Below, piece after piece: positions 23,177-28,682 of a stretch of DNA of 28,682 nt. The position numbers and the translations under genes are program-made. Source of the stretch: Christensenella sp. UBA1685. Its GTDB lineage: Bacteria; Bacillota; Clostridia; Christensenellales; CAG-138. The DNA lies in NCBI GenBank assembly GCA_002320595.1, contig DCKB01000017.1, positions 1 to 28,682 on the forward strand, given 5' to 3'. Within the stretch, counting starts at the first letter, position 1. Each line of letters opens with the position of its first letter. The notes below the pieces were generated by a model. The model had not been told where the DNA came from and ran no database searches. It saw only the letters and a program-made list of their open reading frames with translations.

Positions 23177-24060
23177 TGCGGCTAGGCAAGCTACGAAACA
23201 CGGAAATTGAATGCAGTCCATTTGTGTTGCTGCCGATTCTTTACGCGCTGCTTGCGGGACGCCCCGGAACAATGCTACTAAATCTATTGGCTCTGTTTCT
23301 GCATGAGCTTTGTCATGCTTTTGTCGCACGCGCAATGGGGTACCGGATCAAGCGCATCGAGCTCCAGCCTTTTGGTTTCGTGGCCCGCATTGAAAAACGC
23401 ATCGGAAACCGATGGGATGAACTTGCCATCGCTTCTGCGGGGCCGTTGTTCAGCCTGGTTTCCGCGGCTGCCTGCGGAGCGCTATGGGCAAGCGAAAGCC
23501 TGCATCTGCCCGGGCGCACGCTCATTGCGCAGTTTGGGCGCATCAACGCATTGCTGGGCATTATCAACCTTGTTCCAGCGCTGCCGCTGGATGGCGGCCG
23601 CATGGCGGAATCCTTGCTGCGCATGGTGCTCCCGCCACGCCAAGCCTCGCAGCTTCTCCTTTTTCTTGGGAGCATCACCGGAGCTGCCGCAATTGTCGGC
23701 GGCATTTTTGTTCCCACTGAAGTTGATACGCAAACAATGCTTTTCATTATGGGGGCTTTTTTGCTGCTTGCTGTCTGGCGGGAAAGCAGGCAAACCAAAG
23801 AAGCGCGCATCGATGGAGTCCTGCGCCGTTTTGAAACAATACGTGCCGGCGATTGCCTCCGCGTGCGCTTTATTGCCTTGCATCAATCTGTGCGCGGTGA
23901 GGATGCGCTGCGTTTTACAGACCCACGCAATATCACATATATCCTCGTTGTAAACGATGCGATGGAAGAGATTGGACGCCTCAGCGAATCGCGTCTGCTC
24001 GATGGCATAGCGCGCCTCGGTATGGGGGCAACGCTCCATGCAATCTTATTGTTACATTGA
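23176..24060 (+). CDS. spoIVFB: Stage IV sporulation protein FB, intramembrane M50 metalloprotease
   Basis: A 294-residue site-2-type protease. The catalytic motif His43-Glu-Leu-Cys-His47 lies in a membrane helix at the same positions as in B. subtilis SpoIVFB. The third zinc ligand is Asp139 in LVPALPLDGGRM. Other membrane segments follow, then a C-terminal CBS-like domain (ITYILVVNDAMEEIGRLSE). In model spore-formers it cleaves pro-sigma-K during engulfment. I use ATG 23176, whose A is the last base of the spoIVFA stop; the in-frame TTG 23173 is less likely. No strong ribosome site is present, so translation is probably coupled. Its TGA lies within the -35 of the next promoter. Confidence 0.92.
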   Translation: MRLGKLRNTEIECSPFVLLPILYALLAGRPGTMLLNLLALFLHELCHAFVARAMGYRIKRIELQPFGFVARIEKRIGNRWDELAIASAGPLFSLVSAAACGALWASESLHLPGRTLIAQFGRINALLGIINLVPALPLDGGRMAESLLRMVLPPRQASQLLLFLGSITGAAAIVGGIFVPTEVDTQTMLFIMGAFLLLAVWRESRQTKEARIDGVLRRFETIRAGDCLRVRFIALHQSVRGEDALRFTDPRNITYILVVNDAMEEIGRLSESRLLDGIARLGMGATLHAILLLH

Positions 24061-24085
24061 CCTTATGCAAATTCAGTGATAAACT
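24057..24085 (+). promoter_or_regulatory. Promoter of the radical SAM / DUF2344 / rng operon
   Basis: TTGACC (24057-24062), 17 bases, TAAACT (24080-24085). The -35 contains the spoIVFB stop codon. Transcription would start near 24092, with GGAGGG at 24108-24113. The -10 is identical to that of metG. Confidence 0.65.
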
Positions 24086-24117
24086 GAAGATGGCAAAAAT
24101 ACCATCTGGAGGGCGTT

Positions 24118-25953
24118 TTGGATTCACAACTGATCGATCGCATTCTATCGTCCGTAGAAAAGCCTGCACGCTATATGGGCGGAGAGCTGAATATGACACA
24201 GAAAACCGATGCTGAACTACGCTTTGCGCTTGCGTTCCCCGATGTTTATGAGATCGGCATGTCGCACCTTGGTTCACGCATCCTGTACCACATTTTAAAC
24301 GCGCGGGAGAACACAATTTGCGAGCGCGTTTTTGCGCCTTGGCCTGACATGGAACGTGCGTTGCGCGAAAATGGAGTGCCCCTGTTTACACTTGAAACAA
24401 AGTGTCCGCTTGCAGATTGCGATGTAATTGGATTCTCTTTGCTTTATGAGATGTGTTATACAAACATCCTCACAATGCTTGAGCTTTCTGGCTTGCCATT
24501 TCGTTCAAAAGAGCGAGACGGCAGCATGCCGCTTATCGTTTGCGGTGGGCCCTGTGCCTGCAATCCGGAACCATTGGCCCCGTTTGTGGATGCTTTCCTG
24601 ATCGGAGACGGTGAAGAGCTGATTGAAGAGTTTGCAGACGCCGTTCTTAAGGCAAAACAGCAGGGATGGGACAAGCTGACTCTGCTGCGATCGATCGCTC
24701 AAATACCGGGCATTTACGTTCCATCATTTTATGAGCCTGTCTACGATGAGACGGGCCGCTTCCAACGCATGGCTGTGATAGAGCCAGATGTGCCGCATCG
24801 CATTACGCGGCGTGTGGTCAAAGATTTGGAGCATGCGCCGTATATCGGGAAACCAATTGTGCCCTACATGTCCATTGTGCATGATCGTATCGCGCTTGAA
24901 TTATTCCGCGGTTGTACGCGCGGGTGCCGGTTCTGCCAGGCAGGTTTTATCTATCGTCCCATTCGGGAGCGCAATCGTGAAACAGTGATGGAGCAGGCGC
25001 GTGAACTGATAGCCTGTACAGGCTATGATGAGGTTTCTCTCTTCTCCCTGAGTTCGGGGGATTATTCAGAAATCCACACACTCGTACCGGAAATCATGGA
25101 CGAATTTGAAAAGAAGCGCGTTTCAATTTCATTTCCGTCCCTTCGCATTGACGCATTCATGAAGGATGATCTGGAACGCATGCAGTCTGTGCGCAAGGCA
25201 GGGCTGACGTTTGCACCTGAAGCAGGAACCCAGCGCCTGCGTGATGTCATCAATAAAGGGGTGCAGGAGGAGGATCTGCTGCGCTCTGCACAGGATGCTT
25301 TTGAGGCGGGCTGGAACAGCGTGAAGCTCTATTTTATGATCGGCTTTCCTACAGAAACGGAGGAAGATCTCCTCGGCATTGCCGACCTTGCCCGAAAAGT
25401 ATCTGCGCTGTTTTACAGCATGCCAAAGGAAAAGCGTGGGAAAGGCCTGCGCCTCAGCGTAAGCGCTTCCTCCTTTGTGCCGAAGCCATTTACCCCGTTT
25501 CAGTGGGAACCGCAGGACACAAAGGAAACGCTTATGGAAAAGCAAAAGTTCCTGCGCGCGGCCATGAAGGGGATTCGGGGCGCAGAGTTTTCATATCATG
25601 CACCGGACGTCAGCGTTCTGGAAGCGGTCTTTGCGCGCGGCGATCGCCGCCTTGCGGACGTGATGGAGGCCGCGTATCGCTATGGCGCACGGTTCGATTC
25701 CTGGGACGAGCATTTTAAGCCCGAAGCTTGGAGCGCTGCCTTTGTCGAAACCGGCGTGCTGCCTTCCGATTATGCCCATAGGCGGCGTGAGCCCGGGGAA
25801 CCGTTGCCTTGGGGGCACATCGACATGTTGGTGACAGAGGCGTATCTTATGCGCGAGCTTGCCCGTGCGAACGGGGCGCTCACAACAAGGGATTGCCGCG
25901 GTGGATGCAATGGGTGTTTTGGAGAAAAGTATGCGGATTATTGCAAGGTTTGA
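24118..25953 (+). CDS. TIGR03960-type B12-binding radical SAM protein
   Basis: A 611-residue radical SAM protein of the TIGR03960 family. The N-terminal third is a B12-binding-like region (LAFPDVYEIGMSHLGSRIL, DVIGFSLLYEMCYTNI, IVCGGPCACNPEPLAPF). The radical SAM core carries the cluster motif Cys266-x3-Cys270-x2-Cys273 (FRGCTRGCRFCQAG), then SLSSGDYSEI and FAPEAGTQRLRDVINKG. Residues beyond ~480 match the family-specific C-terminal domain. The substrate is unknown to me. TTG 24118 is the start, since GGAGGG lies just upstream and homologues begin the same distance before KPARYMGGE. It partners the DUF2344 gene that overlaps its end by 23 bases. Confidence 0.93.
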   Translation: MDSQLIDRILSSVEKPARYMGGELNMTQKTDAELRFALAFPDVYEIGMSHLGSRILYHILNARENTICERVFAPWPDMERALRENGVPLFTLETKCPLADCDVIGFSLLYEMCYTNILTMLELSGLPFRSKERDGSMPLIVCGGPCACNPEPLAPFVDAFLIGDGEELIEEFADAVLKAKQQGWDKLTLLRSIAQIPGIYVPSFYEPVYDETGRFQRMAVIEPDVPHRITRRVVKDLEHAPYIGKPIVPYMSIVHDRIALELFRGCTRGCRFCQAGFIYRPIRERNRETVMEQARELIACTGYDEVSLFSLSSGDYSEIHTLVPEIMDEFEKKRVSISFPSLRIDAFMKDDLERMQSVRKAGLTFAPEAGTQRLRDVINKGVQEEDLLRSAQDAFEAGWNSVKLYFMIGFPTETEEDLLGIADLARKVSALFYSMPKEKRGKGLRLSVSASSFVPKPFTPFQWEPQDTKETLMEKQKFLRAAMKGIRGAEFSYHAPDVSVLEAVFARGDRRLADVMEAAYRYGARFDSWDEHFKPEAWSAAFVETGVLPSDYAHRRREPGEPLPWGHIDMLVTEAYLMRELARANGALTTRDCRGGCNGCFGEKYADYCKV

Positions 25954-26638
25954 AAAGGGGGAAGCGGTGCGCTTCGTTTCCCATCTCGATATTCAGCGCA
26001 CGTTTCAACGCGCCTTCCGCCGCGCGGATATCCCCCTCGCCTATTCGCAGGGGTTTAACCCACACCCGCAGCTTTCGTTTGCAACGGCGCTTTCCCTGGG
26101 TTATACAAGCGAAGCGGAATGGTTTGACGTAAGGCTTGCGCAGGATATGTGCCCCGACGCGTTTCGGGATGCGGTAAATGCGGCGCTTCCCGGCGGCTTT
26201 CGCCTTCTGGAGGCGGCGGCCGCAGCCGAAGGTCTGCCAGCTTTAACGGCGCTCATGGCGGCGGCATCCTATACGATTCGGTTCTTTCCTGCGGCTGCTT
26301 CTGTTGCGGAAGGGATAGAACAGGCGTTTTACAGCATGGTACAGGCTCCCGTTTACGTTGAAAAGCGGACAAAGGGAGGAACAAAAACGGTGGATATCCG
26401 CCCGTTGTTGCTGGATTTCAAGTTCAGCCGTCCAGCCGATGACGATTCCTTGTCCCTTTCCCTTTTTGGCGTTGCGGATGCAAAGGGAAGTTTAAATGTA
26501 GATCTTCTGCTTGGAGCGCTTGCTTCCCGCTGCTCCTGCGCTTTTTCTTATCGTGTGCACCGAACCGCCATTTATTCAGCAGATGGCATCGTTATGCCCG
26601 CCTTGCCACAGGATATGAAAGACTTCAGGAAAAGCTGA
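25931..26638 (+). CDS. DUF2344 / TIGR03936 radical SAM-linked protein
   Basis: A 235-residue protein. The N-terminal stretch, ending FVSHLDIQRTFQRAFRRA and continuing into FNPHPQLSFATALSLGYTSEAE, is diagnostic of DUF2344 (TIGR03936), which is encoded beside or fused to TIGR03960 radical SAM proteins. It presumably works on the same substrate, which is not established. ATG 25931 has GGAG (25921-25924) six bases upstream and lies inside the radical SAM gene. A longer frame from 25859 would be mostly that gene in another frame. An Ala-rich, weakly conserved middle follows the conserved N-terminus. Confidence 0.9.
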   Translation: MRIIARFEKGEAVRFVSHLDIQRTFQRAFRRADIPLAYSQGFNPHPQLSFATALSLGYTSEAEWFDVRLAQDMCPDAFRDAVNAALPGGFRLLEAAAAAEGLPALTALMAAASYTIRFFPAAASVAEGIEQAFYSMVQAPVYVEKRTKGGTKTVDIRPLLLDFKFSRPADDDSLSLSLFGVADAKGSLNVDLLLGALASRCSCAFSYRVHRTAIYSADGIVMPALPQDMKDFRKS

Positions 26639-26682
26639 TGCCAAATCGGCACACCATGAATTTTCAATTAGGAGCGAATATC

Positions 26683-28221
26683 GTGGAAAAGGAAATCATT
26701 GTTGATATTAACCCATATCAAACCAGGGTGGTTTTGCTTGAGGACGGTTCCCCGAGCGAAATTTATATCGAACGCAGAGGGCGCGAGCGTCTTGTCGGCA
26801 ATATTTATAAAGGCCGGGTACAGAACGTTTTGCCGGGGATGCAGGCTGCTTTTGTCGATATTGGTTTGGAACGCAACGCTTTCCTTTATGCGGGAGACAT
26901 CCAAATCGACCGCTCCGATTTTACGTTTCATGGGCAGCAGAGCGAGCTCAAGTCCGCTCCATTGAACATCAAAGATATCGTTAAACCGGGGCAGGAAGTT
27001 CTGGTGCAGATTGTAAAAGAGCCTGTTGGCACAAAGGGCGCCCGTGTTACTACAAATATTACCCTCCCCGGGCGAACGCTCGTTCTGATGCCAAGCGTGA
27101 ACTACGTTGGCGTTTCTCGCCGCATTGAGGATGAGTGTGAACGGACACGTTTGAAGAACCTGCTCGAAGGCCTTACCGCCGAACAGAAAATGGGAGTGAT
27201 TGTCCGCACGGCTGCGGAAGGGAAAGGGGAGGAGGAATTCCAAGCGGATTTACACTTCCTGATTCGCCTCTGGGAACGTATTCAACAAAAGAGCAGGCTT
27301 GTCAGCGCACCGCGATTGATTCATGCAGAGGAACCGCTCGTGTTCCGCACAATTCGTGATCTGTTCACGCCGGACATTAAGCGCCTTGTGATCAATGACC
27401 GCGAGTTCTGCGAAAAAATCCAGCTCGTTGCAGGGATTATTTCACCAACATTGCGCGACCGGGTAGAGCTTTATGAAGATGTGCCTGATATGTTTGATCT
27501 TTTGGGGCTGGAGAGCGCAATTGACAAAGCGCTTGCCCGCAAGGTATGGATGAAAAACGGCGGCTACATTATCATTGACCAAACAGAGGCGCTTACCACC
27601 ATTGACGTTAACACGGGAAAATACGTTGGAACGGATAATCTTCAAGAAACGATTACCGTTACCAATTGCGAGGCCGCAAAGGAGATCGCACGCCAACTTC
27701 GGTTAAGGGACATCAGCGGCATTATTATTGTAGATTTTATTGATATGGATGAAATTGCAGACAAAGAGCGCGTACTTACCACGCTGCGCACCGAGTTGCA
27801 AAAGGACAGGACGAAATCTAACGTGCTTGGCATTACACAGCTTGGCCTTGTGGAGATGACGCGAAAAAAAACGCGGCAATGCATTTCCCATACCCTTCAA
27901 TCGCCTTGCCCTTACTGCGGGGGGGATGGCAAAGTGCTCTCGCATGAAACCGTGGTGTTAAAGGCGCGCAAGCAGCTCATGCGCATGATCAGCATGGACG
28001 CATCCTGCGATTATTTGCTGCGGGTGCATCCGCATATCGCCGAAATCATTGCAGATCACTCTTTGCCGCAGGCGCCAATCTTGCCCATAACGAATGGAAG
28101 AACAATTTATGTGCAGGGTGACGGACATATGCGTGTTGACGAGTTTGAAGTTACGCGCCTGAGTTCTCAGGAAGATGTCCGTCACGCCCAGACGGTGGCA
28201 AGGGCTTATCCCGGAACATGA
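26683..28221 (+). CDS. rng: Ribonuclease G/E family endoribonuclease
   Basis: A 512-residue RNase G/E catalytic protein. It has an N-terminal S1 domain (RLVGNIYKGRVQNVLPGMQA), a 5'-sensor region, and a DNase I-like subdomain with catalytic Asp308 (IDVNTGKY) and Asp351 (VDFIDM). Their 43-residue spacing equals that of E. coli RNase E D303/D346. A zinc-link CPYC follows near residue 410. I choose GTG 26683: AGGAG (26670-26674) is eight bases upstream and the protein then begins MEKEIIVDINPYQTRV, as in homologues. Upstream ATGs (26638, 26656) lack this and the first overlaps the DUF2344 stop. There is no RNase E-like C-terminal scaffold. Confidence 0.93.
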   Translation: MEKEIIVDINPYQTRVVLLEDGSPSEIYIERRGRERLVGNIYKGRVQNVLPGMQAAFVDIGLERNAFLYAGDIQIDRSDFTFHGQQSELKSAPLNIKDIVKPGQEVLVQIVKEPVGTKGARVTTNITLPGRTLVLMPSVNYVGVSRRIEDECERTRLKNLLEGLTAEQKMGVIVRTAAEGKGEEEFQADLHFLIRLWERIQQKSRLVSAPRLIHAEEPLVFRTIRDLFTPDIKRLVINDREFCEKIQLVAGIISPTLRDRVELYEDVPDMFDLLGLESAIDKALARKVWMKNGGYIIIDQTEALTTIDVNTGKYVGTDNLQETITVTNCEAAKEIARQLRLRDISGIIIVDFIDMDEIADKERVLTTLRTELQKDRTKSNVLGITQLGLVEMTRKKTRQCISHTLQSPCPYCGGDGKVLSHETVVLKARKQLMRMISMDASCDYLLRVHPHIAEIIADHSLPQAPILPITNGRTIYVQGDGHMRVDEFEVTRLSSQEDVRHAQTVARAYPGT

Positions 28222-28249
28222 ACCCGGACAAAAATTTTTTAAAAAACTA

Positions 28250-28278
28250 GTGACAGAACAAGATTTGTCTGTTATAAT
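28250..28278 (+). promoter_or_regulatory. Promoter of the tRNA-Thr/tRNA-Pro operon
   Basis: GTGACA (28250-28255), 17 bases, TATAAT (28273-28278) with an upstream TG (28270-28271). Transcription would start near 28285, 26 bases before tRNA-Thr. Confidence 0.75.
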
Positions 28279-28310
28279 AAGAAACCGTTGGTGCACGTTG
28301 TGCATGGCGC

Positions 28311-28386
<76 letters not shown>

Positions 28387-28390
28387 GTCT

Positions 28391-28467
28391 CGGGGCGTAG
28401 CGCAGTTTGGTAGCGCGTTTGGTTCGGGACCAAAAGGTCGCATGTTCAAATCATGTCGCCCCGACCA
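28391..28467 (+). tRNA. tRNA-Pro(CGG)
   Basis: A complete cloverleaf: acceptor CGGGGCG/CGCCCCG, D stem GCGC/GCGC, anticodon stem TTTGG/CCAAA around loop TTCGGGA (anticodon CGG, reading CCG), T stem GCATG/CATGT with one G-U pair, discriminator A and an encoded CCA. It lies four bases after tRNA-Thr. Confidence 0.97.
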
Positions 28468-28505
28468 AGTTAAAGTCAGGACAAAGTCCTGACTTTAACT
28501 TTATT
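28467..28505 (+). terminator. Intrinsic terminator of the tRNA operon
   Basis: AAGTTAAAGTCAGGAC (28467-28482) pairs without mismatch with 28486-28501 around an AAA loop, then TTATT. The first base of the stem is the last base of the tRNA-Pro CCA end, so the trailer is minimal. Confidence 0.85.
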
Positions 28506-28526
28506 GGCGCTTTAGCGACAATAAAC

Positions 28527-28543
28527 CACCAGCTATGCTGGTG
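28527..28543 (+). repeat. IS200 left-end hairpin
   Basis: CACCAGC and GCTGGTG form a 7-bp stem with a TAT loop. In this family, TnpA recognises such subterminal imperfect or perfect hairpins as single-stranded DNA during transposition. Confidence 0.7.
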
Positions 28544-28564
28544 AGAATAGAAAGTTTCAAGCAG

Positions 28565-28626
28565 TAGACCTCCGATGTTAGAATGATGAAGGTTCGCCAA
28601 CCGCATCAAGAAACAAAGGAGGTCTA
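28565..28626 (+). promoter_or_regulatory. Leader structure that can hide the tnpA ribosome site
   Basis: TAGACCTCC (28565-28573) is the exact complement of GGAGGTCTA (28618-28626), which contains the tnpA ribosome site. Between the arms lies a second hairpin: TGATG/CATCA and GGTT/AACC around CGCC (28584-28608). Confidence 0.7.
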
Positions 28627-28630
28627 AGTC

Positions 28631-28682
28631 ATGCAAGATGACATAAAAAGCTTATCATACAGCAAATGGAGATGCCAATACC
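28631..28682 (+). CDS. tnpA: IS200-type transposase TnpA, first 17 codons (cut by window edge)
   Basis: Only the first 17 codons are visible, giving MQDDIKSLSYSKWRCQY. The SLSxxKWxCxYH beginning is typical of IS200/IS605 Y1 transposases, which cut and rejoin single-stranded DNA with one catalytic tyrosine. The HUH motif and that tyrosine would lie beyond the window. AAAGGAGGT (28615-28623) is ideally placed before ATG 28631 but falls within a pairing arm of the leader. Whether the copy is intact cannot be judged here. Confidence 0.75.
   Translation, partial: MQDDIKSLSYSKWRCQY

Larger units (their letters stand above)
28502..28682 (+). mobile_element. IS200-type insertion sequence, left end (continues past the window)
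   Basis: Between the tRNA terminator and the window edge lie a subterminal left-end hairpin (CACCAGC/GCTGGTG, 28527-28543), a structured leader and the start of a Y1-type transposase. This is the left-end plan of IS200 elements of the IS200/IS605 family. The exact left boundary is not fixed; between ~28502 and 28522 is my estimate. Such elements leave no target duplication. Confidence 0.75.

Noticed and set aside
24088..24107. AGATGG/CCATCT hairpin next to the ribosome site of the radical SAM gene
   Set aside because: The predicted transcription start (about 24092) falls inside the left arm, so it is unlikely to form in the mRNA.
26638..26682. Upstream ATG starts for rng (26638, 26656)
   Set aside because: AGGAG is ideally placed for GTG 26683, which also gives the family-typical N-terminus.
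28230..28246. A/T run after rng as a terminator
   Set aside because: There is no GC stem in front of the T-run; rng may read into the tRNA operon or end elsewhere.

Overview
The window looks like chromosome from a moderately GC-rich member of the Bacillota, most likely class Clostridia. The evidence is gene content and order: a T-box in front of metG, a spoIVFA-spoIVFB pair, a radical SAM (TIGR03960) / DUF2344 / RNase G string, a DUF5685 / J-domain pair, strong AGGAGG ribosome sites and sigma-A-like promoters, often of the TGnTATAAT extended -10 type. No plasmid, phage or CRISPR features are visible. The only mobile DNA is the left end of an IS200-type element cut off by the right edge. I cannot name the genus.

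Layout. 1-5433 (+): the tail of a probable metallophosphoesterase, a secreted DUF1002 protein with its own terminator, pyroglutamyl peptidase (pcp), a YcaQ-type DNA glycosylase, then a tight DUF5685 / J-domain / membrane-protein cluster. 5496-8668 (+): a class A penicillin-binding protein whose ribosome site lies in a hairpin, then a GntR/FCD regulator. 8725-11772 (-): metG and tatD behind a methionine T-box leader, ending at a 28-bp perfect palindrome facing the GntR gene. 11883-16760 (+): trmN6, rsmI, an unannotated 40-codon ORF, an FHA protein, an FtsW/RodA-family SEDS protein and a class B PBP, all joined by stop/start overlaps. 16765-18423 (-): a DUF3810 membrane metallopeptidase-like protein and a small lipoprotein-like protein. 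18548-22395 (+): pgi, an orphan sugar-binding-like lipoprotein and a second SEDS protein (RodA-like). 22457-28221 (+): spoIVFA, spoIVFB, the radical SAM protein, its DUF2344 partner and RNase G. 28250-28504: tRNA-Thr(CGT) and tRNA-Pro(CGG) with promoter and terminator. 28502-28682: start of the IS200-type element.

Main themes are cell-wall synthesis (class A PBP, FHA-SEDS-PBP module, RodA), translation and RNA metabolism (metG, trmN6, rsmI, RNase G, tRNAs) and sporulation (spoIVFAB). The least understood part is 3423-5433. Its first protein carries two Asp-rich motifs spaced like those of head-to-head isoprenoid synthases, and its second is a J-protein ending in ten cysteines. Other points for a second look are two exactly spaced leaderless starts, an inverted repeat over a promoter at 20010-20043, a Pro/Thr-rich linker inside a binding-protein lobe, an FHA domain lacking its usual arginine, and an IS200 leader that can hide the transposase ribosome site.
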